From positions 434,001 to 498,000 of the forward strand of contig NZ_CP107995.1 in assembly GCF_036116635.1 (NCBI RefSeq): a stretch of DNA of 64,000 bases. The letters run 5' to 3'. This DNA is from Amycolatopsis sp. NBC_00345 (lineage in GTDB: Bacteria > Actinomycetota > Actinomycetes > Mycobacteriales > Pseudonocardiaceae). A model generated the notes under the pieces. The model was not told where the DNA came from. It saw only the letters and a program-made list of their open reading frames with translations, and made no database searches. The position numbers and the translations under genes are program-made. This document shows positions 8,575 to 18,010 of this stretch, piece by piece (within the stretch, counting starts at the first letter, position 1; each line of letters starts with the position of its first letter).

Positions 8575-8600
8575 CAACCGTTCGGGCCCGGATTCCGTCC
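8575..8600 (+). promoter_or_regulatory. ECF-sigma-like promoter of lipoprotein 1
   Basis: AACC at 8576-8579 and CGTC at 8596-8599 are separated by 16 bases, the layout of many extracytoplasmic-function sigma promoters. The ATG is only 7 bases past the CGTCC, so the transcript would be leaderless. The promoter of the paralogous gene downstream matches in sequence and spacing. Confidence 0.55.
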
Positions 8601-8607
8601 GCTGAGT

Positions 8608-9132
8608 ATGCGGACAACGGTGAAAGTCCTGGGTGTGAGCGTTCTGCTGCTCTCTGTGGCGGCTTGTGGCGGGCAGTCCGGTTCGGGCGCCTCCGCACCG
8701 TCCACTTCGGCGTCTCCGGCGCCGGGTCCGACGACGGTCGCGCCGCCGTCGGGCTCGACGTCCCCGCCGCCGGTGCCGCTGCCCTCGCCGTCCGGGCCGC
8801 CCCAAAGCCGCCCGACGCAGGGCGTGCCGCCGGGTGACACGGCACCGGCGCCGGGGCAGGTCGACGCTTCGGCCCTGCCGGCCGGTTACCCCCACGACCT
8901 CACGCTCGCCCAAGGCGGCAAGGTCGTGGTGATCCAGGCCGAGGAGGGCGGCTGCGACAAGCTTTCCGCGCGCGCGGGCGAGCAGACGGCCCAGCAGGCC
9001 GTCGTGGTGGTCACCGTGACGAAGGCGCCGCACGGCCAGATGTGCCCGATGCACATCAGGGAGATCTCCCTGCCCGTCACGCTCGACCAGCCGCTGGGCG
9101 GCCGGAAGCTGGTTCTGCGCGCCGGTTCCTGA
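8608..9132 (+). CDS. Small lipoprotein of unknown function, paralog 1
   Basis: This 174-residue exported lipoprotein has signal peptide MRTTVKVLGVSVLLLSVAAC with the lipid-modified Cys at residue 20. A low-complexity Pro/Ser/Thr linker follows (about residues 22-85), then a small globular domain. In the domain, PAGYPHDLTLAQGGKVVVIQ, EEGGCDK and KAPHGQMCPM are shared in spirit with the next gene (PKGFPRQVY, EEGGCQH, KAQTGQMCTM). Two conserved cysteines may form a disulfide. I do not recognise the family. The proline-rich linker suggests a domain held out from the membrane into the cell wall. No ribosome-binding site is present; the start follows an ECF-type promoter by 7 bases. Confidence 0.8.
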   Translation: MRTTVKVLGVSVLLLSVAACGGQSGSGASAPSTSASPAPGPTTVAPPSGSTSPPPVPLPSPSGPPQSRPTQGVPPGDTAPAPGQVDASALPAGYPHDLTLAQGGKVVVIQAEEGGCDKLSARAGEQTAQQAVVVVTVTKAPHGQMCPMHIREISLPVTLDQPLGGRKLVLRAGS

Positions 9133-9139
9133 TCACGTG

Positions 9140-9166
9140 CAACCCGCGGCGGGGCCCGTTCCGTCC
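9140..9166 (+). promoter_or_regulatory. ECF-sigma-like promoter of lipoprotein 2
   Basis: AACC at 9141-9144 and CGTC at 9162-9165 are 17 bases apart, and the ATG again comes 7 bases after CGTCC. The stretch CGTGCAACC and an internal GGGCCCG are shared with the promoter of paralog 1, so gene and promoter were duplicated together or are held under common control. Confidence 0.55.
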
Positions 9167-9173
9167 TTGCTGC

Positions 9174-9659
9174 ATGAGGCACTTGACGAAGCTGGTCGGC
9201 ACGGGCCTGATCCTCATGACGGTCACGGCCTGTGGCGGCCAGGAAACGATGGCAATCCAACCAGCGTCCGGGGGCGACTCCGCGGCGCCGAGCGGCAGTA
9301 TCGCGACCGCACCACCCTCGCCCTCGGGCAAACCCCAGCTCCAACTGCCGCCGGGCAGCACGCCGGTGGCGGCGGGCAAGGTCGACGCCGCGGCGCTGCC
9401 CAAGGGCTTCCCGCGCCAGGTCTACACGGCGAACGGCGGCACGATCATCAACCTCCGCGCGGAGGAGGGCGGCTGCCAGCACGCGCTCGGCCAGGCGATC
9501 GAGCAGACCGCGCAGCACGTGGTCCTCGACCTGAGCGAGACCAAGGCGCAGACCGGGCAGATGTGCACTATGGACCTGCGGTACCCGTACATCTCCGTGG
9601 CTCTCGCCGCCCCGCTGGGCGACCGCACGGTGGTGCTGAAGCAGTCGCCGCCGCGCTGA
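9174..9659 (+). CDS. Small lipoprotein of unknown function, paralog 2
   Basis: This 161-residue exported lipoprotein has signal peptide MRHLTKLVGTGLILMTVTAC with Cys20 as lipidation site, then a shorter Ser/Pro linker and a C-terminal domain with EEGGC and GQMC cysteines. It is a diverged tandem copy of the preceding gene; the domain aligns over about 90 residues. Both are predicted to sit on the outer face of the membrane. The matching ECF-type promoter suggests an envelope-stress response, but no stress gene or anti-sigma factor is adjacent. Function unknown. Confidence 0.8.
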   Translation: MRHLTKLVGTGLILMTVTACGGQETMAIQPASGGDSAAPSGSIATAPPSPSGKPQLQLPPGSTPVAAGKVDAAALPKGFPRQVYTANGGTIINLRAEEGGCQHALGQAIEQTAQHVVLDLSETKAQTGQMCTMDLRYPYISVALAAPLGDRTVVLKQSPPR

Positions 9660-9734
9660 CACTCCCATGAGCGGCCTCCGCGGCCGCCGGGCGACTCGGA
9701 GTCGGGGGGCCGCCCGGAGGCCGCGTAGGCGACC

Positions 9735-9785
9735 GGGCCGCGGCGGGGTTTTCCACCACTGGTGCGGGAAACCCCGCCGCGGCCC
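9735..9785 (+). terminator. Strong GC hairpin after lipoprotein 2
   Basis: A long hairpin has arms starting GGGCCGCGGCGGGG and ending CCCCGCCGCGGCCC with a short A/T-rich zone near the loop. A smaller GCGGCCTCCG/CGGAGGCCGC pairing lies just upstream (about 9671-9723). These are rho-independent-like signals without a T-tract, as is common in high-GC actinobacteria. Confidence 0.6.
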
Positions 9786-9825
9786 ATTTCGTGGCCACCC
9801 TGCGAACGCCTTAGTCTCAGCGCCC

Positions 9826-10263
9826 ATGGGAACACGCCAGGTTTCGCGGACCGCGGTGATCGCCGCCTCGCCCGAGCAGCTGTTCGAGCTGCTCGCCGAT
9901 CCCGCCAAGCACCCGCTGATCGACGGCTCCGGCACGGTCCGGGCCAGCCGCGAGGGCGGCCCGGACCGCCTGTCGCTCGGCGCGCGGTTCGGCATGGAGA
10001 TGAAGATGGGCGCGTCGTACCGGATCCAGAACACCGTGGTGGAGTTCGAGGAGAACCGCCTCATCGCGTGGCGGCACTTCATGGGCCACCGCTGGCGCTG
10101 GCTGCTCAAGCCGCTGGACGGCGGGAAGACCGAGGTCACCGAGACCTTCGACTGGTCCACCGCGAAGTCGCCGCTGGCCATCCGGCTCGCCGGATTCCCC
10201 AAGAAGAACGCCCAGGGCATCGAGCAGACACTGGAGCGGCTCACCGGGATGTTCCCCGGCTGA
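9826..10263 (+). CDS. SRPBCC-superfamily protein (START-like fold)
   Basis: This 145-residue cytoplasmic protein has the start pattern of polyketide cyclase/dehydrase-type SRPBCC proteins (VSRTAVIAASPEQLFELLADPAKHPLIDGS) and a later WRWLLKPLDGGKTEVTETFDWS strand pair. The fold encloses a hydrophobic pocket for lipids or aromatics. The ligand here is unknown. The ATG lies 8 bases after TAGTCT (9812-9817), pointing to a leaderless transcript. It stands alone between two hairpin regions, so it is probably monocistronic. Confidence 0.85.
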   Translation: MGTRQVSRTAVIAASPEQLFELLADPAKHPLIDGSGTVRASREGGPDRLSLGARFGMEMKMGASYRIQNTVVEFEENRLIAWRHFMGHRWRWLLKPLDGGKTEVTETFDWSTAKSPLAIRLAGFPKKNAQGIEQTLERLTGMFPG

Positions 10264-10280
10264 GCCCTCGGACCCAGGCC

Positions 10281-10335
10281 CGCCGGTAAGGCCTCCTTAA
10301 CCGCGTCCTACGCCGGTAAGGAGTCCTTACCGGCG
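10281..10335. repeat. Tandem palindromes, GGTAAGG family (degenerate)
   Basis: Two neighbouring inverted repeats occur: CGCCGGTAAGGCCTCCTTAACCGCG-like at 10281-10305 and a cleaner one at 10311-10335 with arms CGCCGGTAAGGA and TCCTTACCGGCG. The AAGGCCTCCTTA core recurs in the palindrome at 61007-61057 and, as half an arm, near 19677-19691. It probably terminates the SRPBCC transcript. Confidence 0.55.
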
Positions 10336-10400
10336 TTTGTCCGACGGAGCCGCGGTTGCTCGTGTGACCTGTGCCGCCTTCGATCGGACGGCCGGAAAGT

Positions 10401-10457
10401 TAGTTGTAGTATGTTAAATGTTATAGCTCTACAACTACTTTGGGGCTTTACAACTAC
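10401..10457 (+). promoter_or_regulatory. Probable MarR operator repeats before the MFS gene
   Basis: One inverted copy TAGTTGTAG (10401-10409) and two direct copies ACAACTAC (10431-10438 and 10450-10457, 19 bases apart) lie in a locally AT-rich stretch just upstream of the exporter start. They are best explained as binding sites for the MarR regulator encoded downstream. The promoter likely lies among them (TTAAATG...TATAGCT zone). Confidence 0.6.
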
Positions 10458-10471
10458 TTCGGGGGAGTGCC

Positions 10472-11917
10472 GTGCCCGAGCTGAGCCGCCGGCGGCGGCA
10501 GGCGGTACTGGCCGTCTGCTGCATGAGCCTGTTCATCGTCGGGCTCGACAACACCATCGTGAATCTCGCGCTCCCGTCCATCCAGCGTGAGCTCGGCGCG
10601 TCCGTCTCGAGTCTGCAGTGGACGATCGACGCCTACACACTCGTGCTCGCCAGTTTGCTTATGCTGTCCGGTTCCATGGCCGACCGGCTCGGCCGGCGGC
10701 GGACGTTCCAGACCGGGCTGGTGCTGTTCGGCCTCGGCTCGCTGCTGTGCGGCGTCGCGCCGAGCATCGGGCTGCTCATCGCGTTCCGCGCGCTGCAGGC
10801 GATCGGCGGCTCGATGCTCAACCCGGTGGCGATGTCGATCATCACCAACACCTTCACCGAGCCGAAGGAGCGGGCGCGCGCGATCGGCGTGTGGGGCGGC
10901 GTGGTCGGGCTGAGCATGGCGATCGGGCCGGTGGTCGGCGGCGCGCTGGTCGGCCCGTTCGGCTGGCGCTCGATCTTCTGGATCAACGTGCCGGTGGCGA
11001 TCGCCGCCGTGGTGCTCACCGCCGTCCTGGTGCCCGAGTCGCGCGCGCCGCGGCCGCGCCGGATCGACCCCGTGGGCCAGCTGCTCGTGATCGTGTTCCT
11101 GGCCGGTCTGACGTACGGGATCATCGAGGGCCGCGAGGCGGGTTACGGCTCGCCGCGGATCCTGGGCGTGTTCGCGCTGGCGCTGCTCGCGGTCGCCGTG
11201 CTGGTGCCGTACGAGCAGCGGCGCCGGGATCCCTTGCTGGAGTTGAGGTTCTTCCGCAGCGCGCCGTTCTCCGGGGCGACCGTGATCGCGATCTCCGCCA
11301 TGGCCGGCCTCGCCGGGTTCCTCTTCGTCAACTCGCTCTACCTGCAGGACGCCCGCGGCTACAGCGCGCTGCACGCGGGCCTGCTGACGCTGCCGATGGC
11401 CGTGATGACGGCGATTTGCGCGCCGATCTCAGGCCGCCTGGTCGGCTCGCGCGGTGCCCGGCTGCCCCTGATCTTGGCCGGGGCCGGCATCACGGTGGGC
11501 GCCGCGGGGCTGTCCTGGGCCACCGAGGGCACGTCCGTATGGCCGCTGATGGCCTGTTACGTCGTCTTCGGCTTCGGGTTCGGCCTGGTCAACGCGCCGA
11601 TCACGAACGCGGCGGTGTCCGGCATGCCGCGCTCGCAGGCGGGGGTCGCCGCCGGGATCGCGTCGACGAGCCGTCAGGTCGGGGCGTCGTTCGGCGTCGC
11701 GGTGATCGGCACGGTGGTCACCGCCCGGGTGCACGGCCCGTTCAGCACGGGCTTCGCGGCGGCCAGCTACGTGGGCTGGTGGATCATCGCCGGCTGCGGC
11801 GTGCTGGTGCTCGTGCTCGGCCTGGTCACGACCAGCGGCTGGGCCCGCGCGACCGCCGCCAAGGTCGCCGACGGGCTCGAGGACGAGCCCAGCGCGGGCC
11901 TGGTGTCCGCGCGATGA
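10472..11917 (+). CDS. MFS drug exporter, DHA2 (EmrB/QacA) family
   Basis: This 481-residue membrane protein has 14 predicted transmembrane helices. It shows the DHA2 hallmarks: an N-terminal LFIVGLDNTIVNLALPSIQ helix with the conserved Asp, SLQWTIDAYTL, the motif-A loop GSMADRLGRRRTF and motif C-like GVVGLSMAIGPVVGGALVG. Such proteins export hydrophobic drugs or metabolites in exchange for protons. The GTG start follows GGGGGAG by 4 bases. The MarR gene overlaps its end by 4 bases, and repeats resembling operators precede it, so exporter and regulator likely form an autoregulated, ligand-induced pair. Substrate unknown. Confidence 0.92.
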   Translation: MPELSRRRRQAVLAVCCMSLFIVGLDNTIVNLALPSIQRELGASVSSLQWTIDAYTLVLASLLMLSGSMADRLGRRRTFQTGLVLFGLGSLLCGVAPSIGLLIAFRALQAIGGSMLNPVAMSIITNTFTEPKERARAIGVWGGVVGLSMAIGPVVGGALVGPFGWRSIFWINVPVAIAAVVLTAVLVPESRAPRPRRIDPVGQLLVIVFLAGLTYGIIEGREAGYGSPRILGVFALALLAVAVLVPYEQRRRDPLLELRFFRSAPFSGATVIAISAMAGLAGFLFVNSLYLQDARGYSALHAGLLTLPMAVMTAICAPISGRLVGSRGARLPLILAGAGITVGAAGLSWATEGTSVWPLMACYVVFGFGFGLVNAPITNAAVSGMPRSQAGVAAGIASTSRQVGASFGVAVIGTVVTARVHGPFSTGFAAASYVGWWIIAGCGVLVLVLGLVTTSGWARATAAKVADGLEDEPSAGLVSAR

Positions 11918-12327
11918 GCGACGAGACGGCCGCGCGCGCCTGGGCCCGGATGCGGTCGGTGGTGCTGGACCAGCACGACCGCCGCCGCGAGGTCTGCGAC
12001 GCGCTCGGCATGAGCTTCATCAAGGTCAAGGCGCTGTACCGGGTCGCCGACGCGCCGATGACCATGCGCGAGCTGACCGAGACGCTCAACACCGACCCGC
12101 CGTACACCACGCTCGTGGTGGACGACCTGGTGCGCCGCGAGCTGGCGGTCCGCGAGCCGCACCCCGGCGACCGCCGCAGCCGCGTCGTCACGCTCACCCC
12201 GGCCGGCCGGGAAGCCGCCGCGCTGGCCCTGCGGATCCTGGGGGAGCCGCCCCAGGCCGTGCTCGCGCTGCCGCCCGCCGACCTCGCGGCGCTCGACCGC
12301 ATCATGGCGCGGCTCGCCGGCGACTGA
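11914..12327 (+). CDS. MarR-family transcriptional regulator
   Basis: This 137-residue regulator carries a winged helix domain (MTMRELTETLNTDPPYTTLVVDDLVRRELAVREPHPGDRRSRVV, about residues 48-92, ending in the DRRSR wing). MarR proteins bind palindromes as dimers and release DNA on binding phenolic or lipophilic ligands. The ATG overlaps the exporter stop (ATGA), giving coupled expression. Its likely target is the ACAACTAC repeats at 10401-10457. It is slightly shorter at the N-terminus than many family members. Confidence 0.9.
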   Translation: MSDETAARAWARMRSVVLDQHDRRREVCDALGMSFIKVKALYRVADAPMTMRELTETLNTDPPYTTLVVDDLVRRELAVREPHPGDRRSRVVTLTPAGREAAALALRILGEPPQAVLALPPADLAALDRIMARLAGD

Positions 12328-12330
12328 CCT

Positions 12331-12378
12331 GCTCGTGAGTGGCGATGACGGTTAGAACCGTCATCGCCACTCACGAGC
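12331..12378. terminator. Bidirectional terminator-like palindrome, GTGAGTG family, copy 2
   Basis: Perfect 23-base arms (12331-12353 and 12356-12378) have a 2-base loop and begin GCTCGTGAGTGGCGATGACG. The palindrome lies 3 bases after the MarR stop and 5 bases before the fumarase stop on the other strand. Compared with copy 1 the arms carry a matched change (GGCGA for GGCTA) on both sides. Confidence 0.75.
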
Positions 12379-12383
12379 CTTAC

Positions 12384-14042
<1,659 letters not shown>

Positions 14043-14698
14043 AGCCAGGCTCCTTTGCCCTGATCGGGATCCGACCACGGTACTCAGCGCCGGTGACCGC
14101 CCGGCACGCCCCGGAGCCCCGTGTGTCGCAAAGCACGGCGCGAGGCGAGTGCCGGGGAGGGCTGGGTGACTTGGCGCCAGCGAGGCGAAGCGAGCGAGAC
14201 CTGGGTTTGGTTCGGGAGGCCGGGCCCACCCCGACGGACCCGACCTCCCGGGGAAAGCGGACGGATGCGCACACATCCGGCCCGCGTGGCTCAAACCAGG
14301 CGCCCGGCGGCTGCCGTCGAACGTCCCAGTCACGACATTGTCGTGACGCAGGTCATAAGTCAACGCGGCCGAACGGGTATCGCCGAGGGCTTGCTACCCA
14401 CTCCCGGTGGCCCTCAAACCCGAAGGTCCTTCCACCACGCCCGCCAACGCCAAAGATCCCGTGAACACACCGTTCACGGGATCCCAGGACAAGAAAGCAG
14501 CTACCGCCGGAAAACTCTAACCACCACCGCTAGCCAAAGCTGACCACCGACCGCAAGCGCAGCCGGAAGGCGACCACCGCTGGGGGTCCAGGGGGCTCGC
14601 CCCCTGGCGGGGGTTTGGGGGTTCGACCCCCAAAGGACACCTGATGTGGGGCTGGGGTGAGCGTGTTCCGCGAGCACAGCTCACCCAACCCCCCCACA
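14043..14698. other. Gene-free region with a cluster of hairpins
   Basis: No convincing gene is present in these 656 bases upstream of fumarase. The stretch holds separate hairpins at 14455-14483 (arms GATCCCGTGAAC), 14588-14607 (arms CCAGGGGGC) and 14614-14634 (arms TTTGGGGG around TTCGA), then the terminator of the sigma gene at 14642-14701. The fumarase promoter should lie near 14050-14350 but no clear -10/-35 pair could be fixed. Confidence 0.5.
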
Positions 14699-14701
14699 TC
14701 A
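14642..14701 (-). terminator. Terminator of the SigB-like gene
   Basis: A long stem with arms TGATGTGGGG...GGGGTGAGC (14642-14662) and GCTCACCC...CCCCACATCA (14679-14701) has a 16-base loop. It overlaps the stop codon of the sigma gene (TGA at 14701-14699). Confidence 0.65.
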
Positions 14702-15736
14702 GCTGGCGTAAGCCCGCAACCGCTCGGCCCGCTCGCCCTGGCGCAGCTTCGACATGACCTCGCGCTCGATCTGGCGCACGCGCTCGCGTGACAGGCCGAA
14801 GTGCTTGCCGATCTGGTCGAGGGTGCGCGGCTGGCCGTCGTCGAGGCCGTAGCGCAGGCGGATCACGTGCTGCTCGCGGTCGTCCAGCGTCGCGAGCACG
14901 CGGCGCAGGTCGTCCTGGAGCAGGCCGGAGATGACGGCGCTCTCGGCGTCGGTGGCCTCGGAGTCCTCGATGAAGTCGCCCAGCGGGGCGTCCTCCTCGG
15001 TGCCGACCGGCATGTCCAGGCTTACCGGGTCACGCGAGTGGTCGAGCAGGTCCGAGATCTTGTGCGCCGGGATGCCGGACTCGGCGGCCAGCTCCTCGTG
15101 TGTGGCGTCGCGGCCGAGCTGCTGGTGCAGGTCGCGCTTGATGCGGGCGAGCTTGTTGACCTGCTCCACCAGGTGGACCGGCAGCCGGATGGTGCGTCCC
15201 TGGTCGGCCATCCCCCTGGTGATGGCCTGGCGGATCCACCAGGTGGCGTAGGTCGAGAACTTGAACCCCTTGGAGTAGTCGAACTTCTCCACCGCGCGGA
15301 TCAGGCCCAGGTTCCCCTCCTGGATCAGGTCGAGCAGCGGCATCCCCCGGCCGGTGTAGCGCTTCGCCAGCGAGACCACCAGGCGGAGGTTGGCCTCCAG
15401 CAGGTGGTTCTTGGCCACGTGGCCGTCGCGCACCAGCGCGTTCAGCTCCGTGCGCCGCTTGGCGGTGAGGTTCTCGCCGGTGTCCGCCATGTGCTGGGCG
15501 AACACCCCGGCCTCGATGCGCTTGGCCAGCTCGACCTCGTCGGCCGCGCTGAGCAGCGCGGTCTTGCCGATGCCGTTGAGGTACACGCGTACCAGGTCGG
15601 CGGCCGGGCTCTGGGCGTCGAGGTCTTCCGCGGTGAGTGTCCCCACACCCGCCGGCGGCTCCTCGACGTAGGGCCGTGTTGGAATCCCGCGCTCGCGAAT
15701 CCCGCGCGCTTCGCGTTCGAGAGTCTGGACTGACAT
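14699..15736 (-). CDS. RNA polymerase sigma-70 factor, SigB/HrdB-like (non-essential primary group)
   Basis: This 345-residue sigma factor resembles the principal factor at 54203-55594 but lacks its long N-terminal extension. Region 1.2 begins at DLVRVYLNGIGKTALLSAADEVELAKRIE. Region 2 contains NLRLVVSLAKRYTGRGMPLLD and FSTYATWWIRQAI (core binding and -10 recognition). Region 3 follows, and region 4 carries GQPRTLDQIGKHFGLSRERVRQIE (-35 recognition). Length and layout fit mycobacterial-type SigB, which serves stress and stationary phase. The ATG follows GAGGCAG by 1-2 bases, and about 300 untranslated bases lie upstream. Assignment to SigB rather than another HrdB paralog is by layout only. 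Confidence 0.88.
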   Translation of the reverse strand: MSVQTLEREARGIRERGIPTRPYVEEPPAGVGTLTAEDLDAQSPAADLVRVYLNGIGKTALLSAADEVELAKRIEAGVFAQHMADTGENLTAKRRTELNALVRDGHVAKNHLLEANLRLVVSLAKRYTGRGMPLLDLIQEGNLGLIRAVEKFDYSKGFKFSTYATWWIRQAITRGMADQGRTIRLPVHLVEQVNKLARIKRDLHQQLGRDATHEELAAESGIPAHKISDLLDHSRDPVSLDMPVGTEEDAPLGDFIEDSEATDAESAVISGLLQDDLRRVLATLDDREQHVIRLRYGLDDGQPRTLDQIGKHFGLSRERVRQIEREVMSKLRQGERAERLRAYAS

Positions 15737-16052
15737 TCTGCCTCCCCGGTCACGGGCTGAACGTGTCTCGCCGGTGATGCGCCTGCGGTGACGGGCCCTG
15801 TGGAAACCCGGACCGCGGGCCCAGCCGGCTTGGCTGGACATCGATCTCAACGCCCCGGGAGCTCAAAACGTTCCCGGCTCGCTGAATAGAGGACGGCGGG
15901 AAACGCCTCGCGGTTGCTCCACCAAAACTGAGCTTTTCCTGAGAAGCCCGCTGTGGCCCGGGAATCGTGAGGATCCGGTGAGAATCGTCGCTTCCGGTGA
16001 ACCGGGACGGCCGCGGATCCGTACCGCGTTCCGGCCGTGGCGGAAATGTGGT
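15737..16052. promoter_or_regulatory. Upstream region of the SigB-like gene
   Basis: No gene is seen in this 316-base gap between the sigma gene and the deacylase gene, both on the minus strand. It must carry the sigma promoter. The CTCAAAACGTTCCCGG zone (about 15862-15877) is a possible control site, but no promoter could be fixed with confidence. GGTCTAGACC (16050-16059) overlaps the deacylase stop. Confidence 0.35.
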
Positions 16053-16478
16053 CTAGACCTCTACGAGAAGGGTGAACGGGCCGTCGTTCACGCTCTCCAC
16101 TGCCATCATCGCCCCGAACTCGCCGGTAGCCACGGTCGCGCCGCGGGCCCGCAGCTCCTCGATCATGGCTTCCACCAGGGGTTCGGCGACTTCGGGGCGG
16201 GCCGCCGCGGCCCACGACGGGCGGCGGCCCTTGCGGGTGTCGCCGTACAGCGTGAACTGCGAGACGACGAGCAGTGGCGCGCCCGCGGTGGCGCACGACT
16301 GCTCGTCGCGCAGGATGCGCAGCTCGTGGAGCTTGCGGGCCATGGCCGCCGCTTTCACCCGATCGTCCGAAGCGTGAATTCCCAGCAGCACCAACAGTCC
16401 CGGTTCCTTGATGGCCCCGATCACATTTCCGTCCACTGTCACACTCGCCCGGGTGACGCGGGCCGCGACCGCCCTCAT
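16053..16478 (-). CDS. dtd: D-aminoacyl-tRNA deacylase
   Basis: This 141-residue protein spans the normal DTD length. It hydrolyses D-amino acids (and glycine) mischarged on tRNA, a proofreading step in the cytoplasm. Visible motifs are MRAVAARVTRASVTVDG at the start, the catalytic-loop motif LVVSQFTLYGDTRKGRRPSW with the conserved SQFTLYGD, and the C-terminal GxMxVxxxNDGPFT (GAMMAVESVNDGPFTLLVEV), which carries the Gly-cisPro-like binding region variant of DTD. The methyltransferase gene lies 10 bases upstream on the same strand, so the two may be co-transcribed. Confidence 0.95.
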   Translation of the reverse strand: MRAVAARVTRASVTVDGNVIGAIKEPGLLVLLGIHASDDRVKAAAMARKLHELRILRDEQSCATAGAPLLVVSQFTLYGDTRKGRRPSWAAAARPEVAEPLVEAMIEELRARGATVATGEFGAMMAVESVNDGPFTLLVEV

Positions 16479-16488
16479 GACGCGGGTC

Positions 16489-17991
16489 TCAGCGCCCGGC
16501 CGGCACGAGCATCCCGTGCCGCACCAGTTCGCGGACCACGGGCAGCGCCGCGGCAGCCAGTTCGCCGGGCTCGAGGCCCTGCGCCGCCGCCAGCAGCTCG
16601 ATCAGATCCTCCAGCGGCAGCGCGCCCTGACAGCCCGCGAGCAGGCGCGTGGCGAGCTCGTCGACCTCGTGCTGCCACCCGGGCCCGTCGGTGCGGTGCA
16701 GGCGCCGCACGGTCGTCTCCCAGCCCTCGGGGCCGGGGGAGTCGACGCGTTCCAGTAGCACCGTTTCCGGCACGCGGAACGCGACGTCCATCAGTTCGCC
16801 GGAGTGTGTGCGAAGCCACTCCACGCGGTCGAGCCAGTTCGCGGCCTCCGGGCCCAGCGGGTCGTCATAAGCCTGGCGCAGGTCTTCGCACACCACGGTC
16901 GGATTTTTCCCGGCAGCGCGGCGCAAAGTGACAAAACCGAAGCCGATGCCCCGCACGTCGTTCTCGGTGAACCAGTCCAGCCACGCGGCGGCCTTGGCCC
17001 GGCCCTCCGGCGAGCGCGGGTCGATGCCCTCGTCGCGCAGCCAGGTGCCCACGTACAGCGCCGGGTCGGCGACGTCGCGCTGGACGAACCACGCGTCCGT
17101 CTCCGCGGGCAGCCAGCGGGTGACGCGGTCGGCCCAGTCCTCACGGCCGGTGTGCAGCCAGGACGCGAGCAGCTGGCCGACGCCGCCGTCGTTGAGGAAA
17201 CCCGGCAGCTGGCGCACCACGAGCGCGCTGGCGTCGTCGCCGGCCAGCCCGGAGTCGCGGTAGGTGTAGTCGACCCGCGGCGGGCCGACGACAAACGGCG
17301 GATTGCACACGACCTGGTCGAACCGCCGCCGCGCGACGGGCGCGAACCACTCGCCGCGCACCAGCTCCACGTCCAGCTCGTTGAGCCGGAACGTGCCCGC
17401 GGCCAGCGCCAGCGCCCGCGCGGAGACGTCGGTGGCGGTGACCCGCTGTGCGTGGCGGGTGGCGTGCAGCGCCTGGACGCCGTTGCCGGTGCCGACGTCG
17501 AGCAGGCTGCCCACCGGGCGGCGGCTCGTCGCGCGGATCAGGTTCAGCGAGGCGTGCCCCACGCCGAGCACGTGGTCCTCAGGGACGGTGTGGCCGAGCA
17601 GGTCGGCGTCGAGGTCCGAAACCACCCACCAGGAGCCTTCGTCGTCGCCGTGGGGACGGATGTCGAGAGCCGCTTTGAAGCCGCCGTCGTCCGCTTTCAG
17701 CACTCCGGCGGCCACGGCCGCCTCGACGGAAAGCGGGGCAAAAGCCGCTTCGACCGACTTTTCGGGCTCGGCCAGGCCGAGCAGGAACAGGCGGATGAAC
17801 GTGCCCAGGTCGCCGGCGTCGAGGCTCGCGCGGCGGGCGGGTTCCGGCTCGCCGCGGCCGAGCGCGGAGTGGGCCGCGCCGCCGAGCGCGTCGACTACAC
17901 CGTCGGTGTCGTAGGCAGCGCGGAGGAAGGCCTCGCGCAGCCGCGCGCAGACGTCGTCGGACAGGTCGGGCAGAGGCGTGTTCGTGCTCAC
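16489..17991 (-). CDS. Class I SAM-dependent methyltransferase with N-terminal DUF7059-type domain
   Basis: This roughly 500-residue protein has an N-terminal helical domain (to about residue 150), then a Rossmann methyltransferase with SLLDVGTGNGVQALHATRHA (SAM motif I), VTATDVSARALALA (motif II) and VVCNPPFVVG (NPPF motif). NPPF marks methylation of an amide or ring nitrogen, as in HemK/PrmC or rRNA guanine enzymes. The C-terminal 150 residues look like a substrate-recognition domain. The substrate is unknown; an rRNA or release-factor nitrogen is a family-based guess. The start is uncertain: GTG at 17991 (used) or GTG at 18009. The divergent M20 gene begins at 18011, so the two promoters must overlap the coding ends. 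Confidence 0.83.
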   Translation of the reverse strand: MSTNTPLPDLSDDVCARLREAFLRAAYDTDGVVDALGGAAHSALGRGEPEPARRASLDAGDLGTFIRLFLLGLAEPEKSVEAAFAPLSVEAAVAAGVLKADDGGFKAALDIRPHGDDEGSWWVVSDLDADLLGHTVPEDHVLGVGHASLNLIRATSRRPVGSLLDVGTGNGVQALHATRHAQRVTATDVSARALALAAGTFRLNELDVELVRGEWFAPVARRRFDQVVCNPPFVVGPPRVDYTYRDSGLAGDDASALVVRQLPGFLNDGGVGQLLASWLHTGREDWADRVTRWLPAETDAWFVQRDVADPALYVGTWLRDEGIDPRSPEGRAKAAAWLDWFTENDVRGIGFGFVTLRRAAGKNPTVVCEDLRQAYDDPLGPEAANWLDRVEWLRTHSGELMDVAFRVPETVLLERVDSPGPEGWETTVRRLHRTDGPGWQHEVDELATRLLAGCQGALPLEDLIELLAAAQGLEPGELAAAALPVVRELVRHGMLVPAGR

Positions 17992-18010
17992 GGTGGGTAA
18001 GCCTGCCACG

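Noticed and set aside
14614..14634. GGGGGTTCGACCCCC-like tRNA T-arm
   Set aside because: The loop is only five bases and no acceptor, D or anticodon arm can be paired around it. It is a plain hairpin.
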